Below, piece after piece: positions 38,375 to 51,902 of a stretch of DNA of 64,000 bases (positions are counted from its first letter, which is position 1; each line of letters starts with the position of its first letter). The DNA is from Erpobdella octoculata (lineage: Eukaryota > Annelida > Clitellata > Hirudinida > Erpobdellidae). The position numbers and the translations under genes were made by a program. Location of the stretch: contig OZ022238.1 in the NCBI GenBank assembly GCA_963978895.1, forward strand, positions 40,319,634-40,383,633. Direction: 5' to 3'. The notes below the pieces were generated by a model, which saw only the letters and a program-made list of their open reading frames with translations, searched no databases and had not been told where the DNA came from.

Positions 38375-38597
38375 TTTTTACTAAGATTTAGCCCACGCCT
38401 TTTCCAAGACAAGTCCTGTTCAAAGGCGAGAAAGGGTCCTTGCAAAAGCAGCCAAATGGCTGCAATAGGCACCTACCCCTTTAATAATGCGAGTGAACTC
38501 CTTGCTTAAGGGAGTTAGGCTGGTGACGCCGGTGAGGTTCGAACTGCCAGCCTAACGGTCGACAGGCGAACGCCCTACCGCTCTTCCACCAGCGACT
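38375..38597 (-). mobile_element. tRNA-derived SINE
   Basis: On the minus strand it begins GTCGCTGGTGGAAGAGCGGT (A-box region), has the B-box GTTCGAACC at 38544-38536, then GGCGTCACCAGCC, a ~120-bp body and an AT-rich end near 38375. The head folds like a tRNA but lacks a normal acceptor stem, so it is a SINE and not a tRNA gene. Confidence 0.75.
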
Positions 38598-38619
38598 CAG
38601 ACAATTTAGACGACATATA

Positions 38620-39054
38620 TGCTTGAGTGTTCTGTGTCGTGATTATGTGACGCGAAAAGAGTCCGGGTATTATTTTTGGCTTTGGGGCAGAGGCCGCCGA
38701 AAGCACAAGGTTTTCGTGGGCACATGGCTCAATTTACCCCAGCCCATCAAATTGACCTTCCATTCAGTCAGCAATAACCACGCATTGGATGAACATCACT
38801 GGTTATGGTATCGCTGCTGGCCTATCCTTTGCTCCTTTCAAGACAGAATTGGCTACTCCTTAATGTAAATCTAATATGTAAAGCTCAAATAGGCGGTGTT
38901 TGTTTTTAAATACCTCCAAAGCTAACGAAGGGATATGCATGAAGCTTGGAATGGTGAACATTTGTCACTTAAAAAAACTTTAAACAAGAAATTATGATTT
39001 TTTAATTTTTAAAAAACTCTAAAATAACTGAACCAACGCCGGGTAGTTAGCTAG
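38620..39054 (+). mobile_element. Possible Helitron-like 3' end
   Basis: Ends ACTCTAAAATAACTGAACC, AACGCCGGGTAGTTAG, CTAG (39051-39054), then T, like the other 3' termini but with a weaker hairpin. The 5' limit is uncertain. Confidence 0.4.
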
Positions 39055-39087
39055 TCAATTATTAAACACAATTTAAACAAATTAATA

Positions 39088-39135
39088 AATTAATTTAATC
39101 TAATTTTATATAGCGCTTTTTATAAAGCGACATGA
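39088..39135 (-). mobile_element. L2-type SINE/LINE tail fragment
   Basis: On the minus strand ends AAAAAGCGCTATATAAAAT, the same tail as the SINE at 12229-12410. Only the tail remains. Confidence 0.5.
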
Positions 39136-41040
39136 AAGCTCGGAAATAATTTTTCCAACAATAATATCTTCAGGCCATGTCGTAAAACGTAAATGACAGC
39201 CTAGAAGTAATAAAAGAAGAAAATAAACAACTTCAATAAAAAATATAATTAGAAAAAAACCATTTAATAAAAAGGTGCTCTATTGAAAAACTAAAAAAAA
39301 CAATTAGCAGTTGACGGTATAAGTCCTAGCTCAGAGAGGAATTTTTTTTAATTATATTACCTGAATAAATATTTTTATTTTTTAAAGTAATCAAAATGCA
39401 GGCGATTTAAGCTTTGATGTTTGCAATTGCAAAAGTCAGAAATCGTCTCCCTTCTGACATCAAAGCTACACCAACAGTCTGAAAATATATCTTCTGAATT
39501 GATACGACAATTTATAAATTTTATAATTTTGTCTGTTTGTTTGTGCACGTGGACTTGAAGTCTTTTTATTTACACCACTTCAATTTGTTAAATAAATTAT
39601 TAAAAAATAAAATACAAATGTTTAAAAACATCTTTATTTAAAAAAAAAGAAAAAAATGAGACTAGACGGGGTGAAAAATTATAAACCTTAGTAAGAGGAG
39701 AAATGGCAATATCAATAAGATCCAATGTAGAGTAAATAAACTAATATATTCTGGACAGAATAAGAAGAGACCCACCTGAAAAGTTAAATTTTCTAACCCA
39801 ACCCACAGTTAAAAAGTTTTGTTTGAAATACATTATTTTACATTTTATTTAAACCCAACTTAGCTCACGCATGATTTAAGAAATTGGACCCAACCCATAT
39901 CCACGTCTGAGAGACTAGTAGTTTGAGCAGGATCATCTAGAAATAGGGAAAGTTGAAGAATGCTAGGCACATGTGGAAGTAGCAAGATTAAAAAAAAGAT
40001 AAAATTTAGACCGCTAAAGACAGATTAAAGTCAAGAAACTAATTCTAAGCTGCCTGTAAGAGGTGCAAGTGCAAATCTTCTACATTGAAGTTTCTCGCAA
40101 TTTAAAAAAATCTTTTCCAGCCGCATTTTACCTTTGCTGGTTTGGAAGTCACAATTACAGACTTCCTGTCGAGATGCATGGTGAATCAAAAAAAAAAATT
40201 GAAAACTATAATTTGTTGTTTTTAAAACAAAATTTTAAATAAGTTTAAAAACTTCGTAATTTCAATAAGTTTTAATCTGAGATGTTAATCATCATTTTAT
40301 CTAAATAATTTAGAGGTTATTTAGATTAAACTAATACCATGTGCGTTTGTGCTTTTGTGCCAAAAAATAAATGACCAGATTAATTATAATTATAATAAAA
40401 CAATTGGTTATTCGACCTTTGATTTTCTGTTCTGCGAGCCTTTTTGCATTTAATAATATAAGCATTTTTGCATTTAAAATGTTGTTAATTTATTTTTCCG
40501 TCCAAAGTTGAATGAACTTTCATATAACAATTTGAGCATTGATATAACATGGACGTAATTTGTACATTTACAATTTTTTAAACAAACATTACGGTGAAAA
40601 ATTTGTCACTTTCAATGAGTAATTCCTTTTTATTTCATTAAAGTCATGTTTAGTCATTTTTGTTATTTTTTCGGCGAGGAAGATTGTTCCAGCTGCTGAA
40701 CTTTCTAATAAAAAAGTTTTTTCACTCATTTTTGAGGTCAAGTGGGGAATTTGTTTCTTGTGTGCGCCACGAAAAACAGGATGATGGGGAGAATTATGCT
40801 GCATTTGCACATGATAAAATCAAATTCTGGAAATATTCGTCTTCTTTCTAATTCAATTCAATTCTGATTATGGCATCATACAGAAGAAAGAGGTCCTCAG
40901 AAAATATTTCGTCAAAATGAGATGCCCTGAAGATGGTTCTTCTTTAAATTCCTGAAATGTTTGTCCTTTCTCAGAGGCCGACTTGGTTGCTTGTGTTGAT
41001 TGAAGTTGCGGAGGAGGGCTGGATGGTGCTTACGCCATCT
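39136..41040. other. AT-rich, no gene recognised
   Basis: No long frame, RNA gene or repeat with clear ends is visible. Confidence 0.5.
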
Positions 41041-41112
41041 GCATAGCATACCACTCACGTGAGCTTATGTGAGTGTATGTGCGTGTATGCGTGTATGTGT
41101 GTGTATGTGCGT

Positions 41113-41904
41113 GTATGTATGTATGTATGTATGTATGTATGTATGTATGTATGTATGTATGTATGTATGTATGTATGTATGTATGTATGTATGTATGTAT
41201 GTATGTATGTATGTATGTATGTATGTATGTATGTATGTATGTATGTATGTATGTATGTATGTATGTATGTATGTATGTATGTATGTATGTATGTATGTAT
41301 GTATGTATGTATGTATGTATGTATGTATGTATGTATGTATGTATGTATGTATGTATGTATGTATGTATGTATGTATGTATGTATGTATGTATGTATGTAT
41401 GTATGTATGTATGTATGTATGTATGTATGTATGTATGTATGTATGTATGTATGTATGTATGTATGTATGTATGTATGTATGTATGTATGTATGTATGTAT
41501 GTATGTATGTATGTATGTATGTATGTATGTATGTATGTATGTATGTATGTATGTATGTATGTATGTATGTATGTATGTATGTATGTATGTATGTATGTAT
41601 GTATGTATGTATGTATGTATGTATGTATGTATGTATGTATGTATGTATGTATGTATGTATGTATGTATGTATGTATGTATGTATGTATGTATGTATGTAT
41701 GTATGTATGTATGTATGTATGTATGTATGTATGTATGTATGTATGTATGTATGTATGTATGTATGTATGTATGTATGTATGTATGTATGTATGTATGTAT
41801 GTATGTATGTATGTATGTATGTATGTATGTATGTATGTATGTATGTATGTATGTATGTATGTATGTATGTATGTATGTATGTATGTATGTATGTATGTAT
41901 GTAT
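41113..41904. repeat. (GTAT)198 microsatellite
   Basis: 792 bp of uninterrupted tetramer, flanked on both sides by GTGTATGTGCGTGTATG-type degenerate TG repeats. The open frames across it are artefacts. Confidence 0.97.
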
Positions 41905-42059
41905 GCATGTGTGTATGTATGTATGTATGTGCGTGTTTGTGTGTATGTGGGTGTATGTGTGTATGTGCCTGTTTGTGTGTATGTGAGTGTATGTGCGTGT
42001 ATGTGTGTGTATTTGCGTGGATGTGTGTGTATGTTCGTGTATATTTTTTAGTTAAATAT

Positions 42060-45000
42060 ATGTTTATTGTCTTAAAACTATTATGAAACAGATAATTTTT
42101 AAGTCCTAATAAAGAAATTTTAAGCCTAAACCATTTTTTATTATTACACAAATTAATATTAACTTTTAAGTAAGACTTAACTTCGGTTTGGCTTTCACCT
42201 TTTTCCACGAATATCTTCATACGAATATAAACTTGATTTCATGAATAATAAATTTCTAAGACTTTTACGTGATTAAATATTAATAGTATTATAAATCGAG
42301 TGCATTTTAACATGAAATTTTAACAACCATTTGCAGTCATATGACATTCAAGCCGTCATCAGGTATGCATGTAGTATTATCTTAAAATTTTTTAAATTTT
42401 AATCATAAAAAATTTCAAGGCAATTGTACAGAACATATGTTAACAAATTGAAAAAAATTAATCCAATTCTATCAGTGTTTAGGTCTTAATTTAAACAAGA
42501 ATGTTATTCATAAATTTTTAATTGTTTCGTTAAATTTTAACTTCAAAATTTAACTTATCTTTCAACATCTCAACAAAACGTATTAATAGCCATCAAAAAA
42601 TTATTTGTAAATCTCACGTTGTATTTTTATGCGATAAAATAAGATTAAATAATAGAACAAATTTTATAATTATTTATAATACAAAATCAAAAATATTAGA
42701 ATATTTTTAATAATTTAAATATTTCTAGACGTGATTTTGCAAATATATAAAAATTAGAAAGCTTTCGAGAAAACTATTTTTTTAAATTTTTTTCAAATTC
42801 ATTAAAGTGCCAAATGAATTTTTCATGGCTTACAACACCGAATTCTTGTCAATACAATTTTTCAGAAATGATGATTTGATTTTGGCAGATTTTTAATCAA
42901 TATTTCTTTTTCTATTTTCAACCTTTTTCTTTTTTTCCATTTTTGTTTTCTTTCCTTTCCTTACTTCTTTTTTCTTTTTCATCTCTTAGCAGATTTTGTC
43001 AAAAAAAGTTTTCAATCTCTATTTTTTTCAAATAATTAAAATAAAATTTTTTAAATTCCACCACAAACAACCACTATTAAATTAATTATTATTTTTTTAG
43101 TAACATTAAATAAAACAAGCAGAAACTTGAAACAAAATTTGATTGTTTTTGTGACCACACATCTACATTGTTTTTTTTTATTTTCCTTTTCCCAAGATAT
43201 TGGCACTTCCTTATTATTACAGCAAATTTACGGCATCTCTAAGTCACTTCAGACAAATGGTATTTAAAATATTTTATTATAACAAACTGTCAAAAAACCT
43301 TGCATCGCACAATGTGAGCCAGTTGCAAACCTGGATAAAGAAAAAAGTAAAATCGTAAATAAGATGAAACTATGATATGCAAAAAGGAGATTATCTTAAT
43401 ATCTTCTATCTTCTGCTATTACAGTCTTAGAAAAACCTGGTGTAAAAAATTTTAGACTATTTTGAAACAAAACAGGTGGTGACTTCTGCAGTATTACACA
43501 CAAAAACTTGAAAGATTATGAAAAAAACGCTACGCAAGCTCATTGGCAGCGTACTACGTCACATGCCCTTATATTTTGTCCACCGTGATTTAGTCTATTA
43601 ACTCATTTCAAATATAAGTCTAGCAGAAGTTCGAAATCTTTGACAGCAACCATTGACACGTTAAATAGTAAATTAAAAGCTACGTAATAAAAAGTTATGC
43701 AAGGTTATTGGCAAATAAAAATATTGACAACACTGTCATCGGAGCAGAAATGGCTAAAAAGCAGATTTTGAAAAAGTTCTGCATAAGAAGCGATCTCGTT
43801 CCCTGAGAATTTTTTTTTTACAAAAAAGCTGTAGTCACTTACGTTAGAGAACAAACTCAAAATGGCCTTTTTTCTGCTTGACATCAGTATAAGAAAACTT
43901 CAATAAATTTAAAGATATCTCAATTTTTTTGGAATAAAATCTTCTGAAAAATGGCAAAAAAGCTGAAATTCCCATCATGCAGCTGTACAAGAAATGCTGA
44001 ATGACATCGATGACAATGACATGGAATTGAAGCGTTTTGTAATTATTTTGCACAGAATTTGGGAGCATCATTTAACTCTATTAACTTTCATTACAAAAAG
44101 AGTAACAAATTATCTCAATTTTGGCGATGTTGTTTATTAACATAACATAGTTTATTACAAAGCGCAGGCAAACCCTATATGCCACGACAGTAAAAAAATT
44201 CATAAAAATAATAAATATTGAAATATTTTTCTTTATTGAAAATAATTTTGACAATATGATAATGACAGCAATTAAGAGTAGATACATTTTAGTGTTATTT
44301 TTTTGTTCTTAGACAAGGCCCAATTGGCACTTTTGGCAGGACAAGTTTCAAGAAATGCGCCTCGAAAAAGTGACTGGAGGGAGGGGGAGGGGTAGTCGTT
44401 GGTACGTTTTCCAAACTTTTTCCATCAGGTACTTACATATAAATTTTTTTGGCGACCCCTGAAAAACGATTTTGGAACTCCTTTCCATATGGCACCTAGA
44501 AACACTTGTCCCCCTGTCCCATAGCTATGCCTCTGCTCCAATAATAAATGATTATCATCTTAAAAATATCAATTAAATTAATCAATTAATAATAAGAATA
44601 AGAATATAATTCAAAACATGACTAAAGCAATGAATTAAAAAAGTTTGAAATTTTTTTTATGACTGTTCACAGTTTGCTTGAATGTTCACCGTTTCTTTGA
44701 ATGTTCATCGTTTGCTTGAATGTTCATCGTTCGATTACTCGAAACAAAAACAAAAGATGGTTTTTACTTTTTCATAAAGAAAACAGATTGATTTTTAATT
44801 TTGAATGAGATTGTAAGAAAAATGAGCTTCATAAGCAAGCGTGAAATTGAAAAGAATGTCTATTTAAGGTGCACGTAGTTGACATATAGGTTCCTTGTTA
44901 ATCATCAAAGTCATCAGTCATGCTACATGTCACCTGGATTAAATTCTTCTCTGCAGGTGAGAAAAAAAAAGTTTTTAACTCAAGTTTAAATACGTGTTTA

Positions 45001-45090
45001 TACAAACCATCAATATTGTTTTTCACCGTACAAAACCAGAAAAAAAACAAGAAAGTGGATTAAAGAGCTGTTAATAAAAAGGACTCGCTG
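42060..45090. other. AT-rich, no gene recognised
   Basis: A hAT-like GGAGGGAGGGGGAGGGGTAG scrap near 44378 and three ~20-bp repeats of GTTTGCTTGAATGTTCATC (44671-44735) are the only structures seen. Confidence 0.5.
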
Positions 45091-45509
45091 GAAAAGTTCC
45101 ATATGTGACAGAAGCGGTTGAGGATGAGCGGCGCTTTTAAAAGGGAGCGCAGATTTCTGGATCGGCGTGGTTTATTTAGATTACTGTCAGCAGCAGACGC
45201 GCGTCGTAGATCTTCTGCCGTAGAGTACATGGGAGTCACACTTGGAGAAAGGAAATTTATCTAGAATTGCAGACACGACGTAGCGTCAGTCAGGTCGCAT
45301 GCATGTGCATGGAATTAATGCATGGCGGCGCATGAAAAGCTCTGGTCATTCGCTGGAAAGAATTCTAGTCTCTTTCTCTCTCGCTGTTCTCTCTGGAGAG
45401 GCGCTGTACGTGAACGCTTTCCAGTGGGCACGTTTGCTTGGATGGTTACGATTTTATCTCTGCAATGAAAATATTTACTCCCGCTTGATGCGGTTATTCC
45501 TCGTTGCAG
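45090..45509 (+). other. GC-richer stretch ending in a splice donor; possible untranslated first exon
   Basis: Richer in CG dinucleotides than its surroundings (GCGGCGC, ACGCGCGTCG) and ending TTGCAG|GTGAGA at 45509/45510, a consensus donor. A short frame at 45299-45580 runs through it but matches nothing. It could be a 5' exon of a plus-strand gene such as the SSUH2 homologue further on; this is only inference. Confidence 0.25.
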
Positions 45510-46293
45510 GTGAGAAAGATCGGATTTTATTTCAATTTACAACTTTTATTTACTCGCCTTGCAGTTTATTTTATCGATAATATTTAGACGAAATAAATTT
45601 CAACTTTATTATTATTATTTTATTTTTATATTTTTTCAGAGTATGATGAAAAATTGTCAACTATTTATTTCAATTGTTTATCTTAATTGTTTATTTCCAG
45701 TATTTATTTCAAATTTATTTCAACTTAATATTTCGCATTGATCAAATTCATTGATCTCAATTTAAATCACAAATAATTAATTGTTATTGAGAGAACAAAA
45801 ATTCAAAGTGAATTATATTGTGTAATCGTGCTAAGTGGGTTATACATGTTAAATAACGTGTTTGACATAAATGTTATCTTGTTGATTATATTATACAGCT
45901 ATTTAACCATTTATATCGAAATTAAATTGACACTAATATACTGATCAATAACAAGTGAAAGTTAATTTAAAAATTAAAAACATGCTTTTAAAATAGCTGT
46001 AAAATTTCATAGTGACATCGTATCGTACAAGTATAACCCGGGTGAATAGTAAACAAAAGATTTTTGTAGTTAATATGACGATGAAAATTTGTGTCGTCAT
46101 TATTATATGCTTCTTTAATTTATTTATTAATAATTTTTGCTACTTAAATTTTTTCATAGTTATTTTTGTTATATTAAAATTTAAATTTGTTTTAAGTTGG
46201 TTACCTTTACAATGATCTCCCGAGTTTCTAAACGTCCGCGGACATCCTATGGACATCCGGACAAGTGAAAGTTAATAAAAGCATGTAAAAACT

Positions 46294-46309
46294 ATGATGG
46301 TGATGGTGG

Positions 46310-46369
<60 letters not shown>

Positions 46370-46390
46370 CGACGACGACGATGATGATAT
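46294..46390. repeat. GAT/GAC trinucleotide repeat
   Basis: GATGGTGATGGTGGTGATG then (GAT)n and GACGACGACG, about 95 bp. Confidence 0.9.
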
Positions 46391-46502
46391 AATTAGACAA
46401 TCAATTTCAAATGCATCAATAATAATGTTGATATTATCGACGGTGGTGGTAATGATGAGGACAAATGTGGCAATGATGATCATATTTGTCCGATCACGAC
46501 AG

Positions 46503-46580
46503 TGACGTTATAAAACAACGTGACCATCTGTGCGTGACGTAACGAGCACTTCAAGTCCGATGATGTCATATGCACGTGAC
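46503..46580. promoter_or_regulatory. Cluster of CRE-like sites and an E-box
   Basis: TGACGTTA (46503), TATAAAA (46509), TGACGTAA (46535), TGATGTCA (46561) and CACGTGAC (46573) fall within 80 bp, just before a GC-richer stretch (46730-47210). This suggests a promoter, but no coding exon is attached to it. Confidence 0.25.
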
Positions 46581-47752
46581 AAGCCCTAGTGACTTTTAAA
46601 TCACGAATAAACAAAAACTTATCTTTTAATTTAATTATAATCTAAAATTATTTATAAATTATTATTATTAATAATTTCTTGATGGCTCAATTTTACCGTT
46701 TCTTTTTCTTCTTTAATACGCGTGAATTGATTAAACTGTTTTCCGCACGAGTCACAAGCGCACAAACTCCCAGGATGGAGCTAAAACGCGGTTAACAGTG
46801 ACTTGCACATAAAACGACATTAACCTGGAGAGATGCTGCTTCACAACAAACCGTGCCAGAGATGACGACGACGACGACGATGACGACAAAAGAAGGCGGT
46901 TGTCGTCTATTCATCAATGTTTGCGACCAGAAGGTCGTGCAATGAACTTTCACCTCGGTTCATCGAAGACCAGGAAAACTTTGTTACGACAAGAGCGTTG
47001 CTTCTTCGCATTTCATTGCAGTCAAATGAAAGAAAATAAAAAATTCATTTCTCAACGGTGCAGCGAAAAAAAAAGATTTTAAATGGCAAACTGTCTGTGA
47101 ATGAAAGTTCGTCACCATAGCGACCGCTGGTCAGTGCAGGTGCGTGATCTCATTGGTGGAAGTGAGAGTTGTGCAAATCAGATGCGCGAGGTTGAGCGGT
47201 TGTTTATTTCTTTTCTTTTGTTATAATAATAACAACACAAACATTGATAATGATAATAATATGGTTCAAAGATTATTATAAATCATATTTTCAATGCAAA
47301 TTCTAATATAAATAAAAATATTAGTATTAGTATTAATAATATTAATACTATACTATTATTATAACAGAAACAAATAAATAAATAAATAGCCGCACAAATA
47401 ACTATGAATAATTATAACAGAAGTAAAAGTTATATTAATGATAATATTATGATTTTATTTTTATAATTAATAATATTATAATTACTACTTCAATATTTTT
47501 TAAATTTAAATTTTCTTCTTTTTTTCTTCTTTTTTTTCTTCCCTTGTTCATGGATTCCGGAAACTACATTGTACTGAACAAAACGCATCCTCCAATGATT
47601 CTTTTTTTGCCGTAAAAAACTTCTTCCTTTTTTGTGTGGGAATTTCAAGTTTTTTTTAAATTGTGTCTTGGATTAAAAATAGCTCTAGAAAGTCAAAAAA
47701 CAGAATTTTATTATTTCAATACAGTTAAACAATACACTTTTTATAACTTAAA

Positions 47753-47940
47753 TAAAACAGGCAAATAACAAAAATGTTCTAAATTTAGAATGTTCAACAC
47801 TAAGGTAAAATTGTAGAAATAAACCAAAAAATTGTTCTAAGTTTAGAATCTCAAAACTAAAGCAAACTTGTAGAGATAAACAAATAAAATGTTCTAAATA
47901 TAGAATGTTCAACACTAAGGCAAACTTGTAGAACACAACT
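47753..47940. repeat. ~65-bp tandem repeat, three units
   Basis: Units share ATGTTCTAAATTTAGAAT, CACTAAGG and AACTTGTAGA. Each carries a small palindrome of the TTCTAAATTTAGAA type. Confidence 0.7.
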
Positions 47941-49004
47941 GAGACCTTGACCTTGATCATGATCAGACGATGGCTTTTCATATTCTCAATCTCAGACGGC
48001 GTGGTCTTTAAAAATTAACATTTGGAACGAATTTATTGAAACCACTTAAACCATATTTTTATTTCTATTTTTTTTCAATTAAAACGCGGTTCTACGAACA
48101 GCGTGAGTAATCATCTAAAGCTATTTAAAAGATTCATCTCACAATTTTTGTTTGTGGATGATATCAATCAAACTGGGGATAGAGGAGGGGAAATAACAAT
48201 CTAAGTGAGGGAGTAGCTGAGATTAAAAACTACAGATTTATATAATATTTAATTAATCAATTTCTAAATATTTCAATTTTTAAATATATTAATACACGAT
48301 TTTTTCATTTTTAAATATATTAATACTCGATTTTTTCATTTTTAAATAAATTCTCACATCAGTTTTCACTCCTCGTTTATTTCAGCAACAAAACACAATC
48401 CGATTAAATGAGGAAGATGTCGAGCAAATCCTTTCTAATTGGGATTGGGGGGAAGTTGAGAGGATTGGGGAGTTCACAGTCACATGACTCTTCAACCTAA
48501 GTACTACCTCAAGGGTAATCTAAATTGAGTAAAAAGGTCATGATGAAAAATAACGTGAAAAACTGAAAAAACTGCAAAATGATTTTGATTTAAATGGATT
48601 GTTTTGAGTTAAAAAAAACTGTTTTCTTTTCTTGACAGAAAATTTAATAAAATTTGTATTTTACTTAATAAATTTATTTAAAACTTCAACAAAATTAAAA
48701 TTAATCAAAATATATCAAATTAATCCAAATATATCAAATTACTGAAAATAAATTAAATTATTTGAATTATTAAAAAACTTGAAATAATTTTTTAAACAGT
48801 CTAAAATTATTTCAAATATTTTAATTTGTTTTTAGTAAAATATTAGCATTAAATACTTTTTTCGACAGCATCATAATAACACAAAATTACAAATCCAACA
48901 TAAAATAAACATCCTATAAGCAGGTTTGTGTCCTGTGACAATGATAAGACATAAAAGCAAATGTATAAGATGGTTACGTACATACACACACACCAAAATT
49001 CCCT
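47941..49004. other. AT-rich, no gene recognised
   Basis: Contains a short 31-bp tandem (CGATTTTTTCATTTTTAAAT) at about 48268-48350; nothing else recognisable. Confidence 0.5.
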
Positions 49005-49353
49005 CATACATACATACATACATACATACATACATACATACATACATACATACATACATACATACATACATACATACATACATACATACATACATACATA
49101 CATACATACATACATACATACATACATACATACATACATACATACATACATACATACATACATACATACATACATACATACATACATACATACATACATA
49201 CATACATACATACATACATACATACATACATACATACATACATACATACATACATACATACATACATACATACATACATACATACATACATACATACATA
49301 CATACATACATACATACATACATACATACATACATACATACATACATACATAC
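49005..49353. repeat. (CATA)~87 microsatellite
   Basis: 349 bp uninterrupted. It is followed after CTGTC by the inverse phase (TATG)n at 49358-49405, so the two runs could form a hairpin. Confidence 0.97.
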
Positions 49354-50736
49354 TGTCTGTATGTATGTATGTATGTATGTATGTATGTATGTTTGTATGT
49401 ATGTATTAGTCTGGTAGATTTAGCTTTTGGTTCGGAAATTTTAATAGACAAGCCAAAAAGTACATTAAACTATAGTATTTGTTATAACTAAGAGCTGGAA
49501 AGAGATACCAGACACAGATCGGTCCCTAAAAAAAGTTATTAGCAAAAGAAGTTGCTCAAAACTCGCGAATCTGTTTATTACCGCCAACCAATTAAAAGCC
49601 AGCTTTTTCTATTTCTGCTTAAAAAGTGACGCATAATTTACAAATTATCTCTACGAAACTTAAACTTTTTACGCTCAAATGCTCATAAAACAGTTTAGTT
49701 ATTTATTTCGATATTTTTTAACGAAACTGTTATTTTCCGTTTGCTTATGGAGCTGCCCGAAGAATGTTGTTGATTATCAAATGCTTAAACTAGTTTAACT
49801 CCTCTGTTTAAACGATTATGTACACTCAACTAGTCTACGTTTTCGAAATTCTCTAGTATTTAAAAAGCAATTCAACCTGAAAACACAACCTAATTTGAAA
49901 ATAGCTGAAGGGGGTGTCGGTTATGGTAATCGTACCACTTTTAAAGGAAGACTATGCTCAAACATCTTAAAGACAAGAAATTTATCAAACACTGGTTTTT
50001 AGAACAACATAAATTTTATTTCTAAAAACAAGGTATAAGTTTCAACTTATTAAATAATTATAATAATAACTGTTATCTAGCTTCGAAAATCATTATATTG
50101 AGCACAATTCAGTCGAGCAGAAGAGTCAGATCTTCAGCCACGACTTTACTTTCTGTGCCCACCACACATATCAAGAGTGCTGTAGACAGAAGGTTTGGGG
50201 TTGCCAGCCTGAGAATGGTTTGCCAGCTGTTGTTACATTGGCTGTGACACTTCAGTGCTTCCGAAGAGACATTCTAAACACTGACTAACACCACTTTAAA
50301 CATTGTCAAATTTTAATTCAATTCAGAGACACTGTTAGCAACTTTTGTCGTGTTGGCTGAAGTAAACTGGGAAGTGTAGATTATGAGGATTTTGTAAAGA
50401 AATAATGCACATCATATCATAGTAAAATTATTTGCTGTTTGTTATAACACACAAGCAAACAGTTTTGACATTGAGACAATGCTTAGCAATATATCCTCAT
50501 GTGCAGAAGAACTTGTTACAACAATAATAGACGTGTAACTGGAGGAAATATACAAGAGCTATTTTAATAAGCATCAAAACCTTACAGAACAAAGAAGACA
50601 TTTTCTTAAGAACTTGATAAGTTTCTATATATCACTTTAAATAAAAATGTAATAACTGCTCACGTTGGCCAACTATGACATCTACACATATTTCACTATT
50701 ATAGATATTATTTACAAAAACACTAATATAAAGTCA

Positions 50737-51080
50737 GTTATATTAAACTTTGTCACAGCAACATTTACAAGTCTATACAAGTACCTTCAAAACTGTTTTA
50801 AGAGCATCAACTTTTTTGCCAATTTAAAGAATAAATACGTCCAACAACAAAGACCGATTTTGGGCAAGCCTAATTAAAATAGTATCTCATCGATTTTAAC
50901 AGTTTCTTCATACAGGCCTCCAAATATATCGCTCTTAAACATATCTACTTCAAGATTATCAATATGAAGAGATTTATTACAAACTTTACCACAGCAATGT
51001 TTACAGGCAGATACAATGTAGTTCATATTTAAAACATGAACAACTTTTAGAAGAGCATAGGCTTTTTTTAATAATTTCAT
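50737..51080 (-). pseudogene. Small Cys-containing frame and its decayed tandem duplicate
   Basis: A 68-residue minus-strand frame (51080 to 50874) contains ACKHCCGKVCNKS and ends FGGLYEETVKIDEILF. A diverged copy of its first half lies at about 50737-50835 with a stop (similar KKLMLLK and a Cys/Val-rich part). I do not recognise the family; it could be an exon remnant of a repeated gene. Confidence 0.25.
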
Positions 51081-51427
51081 ATTTACAACTTAGACAATAA
51101 TTTTGGCTATCTGTATATATCTATATCAGTATTAATGAGACACAACTTAAAATCTATTTTTCCCAGCTCCATTTATCATTGTCTAAGAAATACTTCGATT
51201 TCATTTCCTGAAAATGAGTTCTCAAAACATGCAAACGGGCTGTATTTTCAGTTGAGGTTGCTTTCCAGAAATAATTTTTAAACTACTTAATCCACACAAA
51301 AAACAATTTTTCCAGTCAAATATAAACTTAGACCTTACATTTTTTTATTGGAGCTATATCAGCTAGCTGCTAAAACTAATACAAGGCTGGGGCTGATTAT
51401 TTTTCTTTGCTTTGTTATTTACTTACA

Positions 51428-51690
51428 AGCGGGGTTACCCGGCGTTGCTCGGGGTTTTCAGAAGTTTTTTATCATTTTTCTTTCTTGCTCCCGTTTCCTT
51501 CCCCGCTTGCTCTCCCGTTTCCGTTCCGGCTTGCTCTCCCGTTTCCGTTCCCGCTCGCGCTCATTTTTTCTTTTCCACTCTTTCATAACTTATTTAAGCC
51601 CATAAAACGTAAAATAGATTTGCTAAAAGTTGCTTGAAGCCTTCAAACGTTGTTACGTAAACAAAATTTGAATTTTATTACGCAATTACC
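51428..51690 (-). mobile_element. Helitron-like 3' part, reversed
   Basis: GCGGGGTTACCCGGCGTTGC opens a reversed 3' module, then Arg/Ser-type repeats, then the middle TAGATTTGCTAAAAGTTGC shared with the element at 5078-5731. The terminal CTAG is mutated. Confidence 0.55.
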
Positions 51691-51902
51691 TTCGATGGTC
51701 GTACATAGGAACTTTTGGCCTGGAAAGTTAAGAAGGGGAAAAAGTTAAGAAGGTTTCTACTCCATCTCCGATCCCCCGCTCAGGGGGCCAAAAAACCTTC
51801 CGGGCCAAAAGTGCCTATACATGATCATTGCATAAGTTTTCGAAGCACTGTTTACAAGTACGTAACAGGCATTACTTGCTAATGGACTTCTTAATATTAA
51901 GA

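Noticed and set aside
38515..38597. tRNA gene
   Set aside because: The A and B boxes are present, but there is no proper acceptor stem and a SINE body follows, so it is a SINE head.
41030..42220. Long frames of MYVC or YIHT repeats
   Set aside because: They are translations of the GTAT microsatellite; every frame of such an array is open. The same holds at 48849-49491 and 62428-63023.
45299..45580. 93-codon frame starting MHVHGINAW
   Set aside because: No family resemblance and it runs through a strong splice donor; it is treated as a possible untranslated exon instead.
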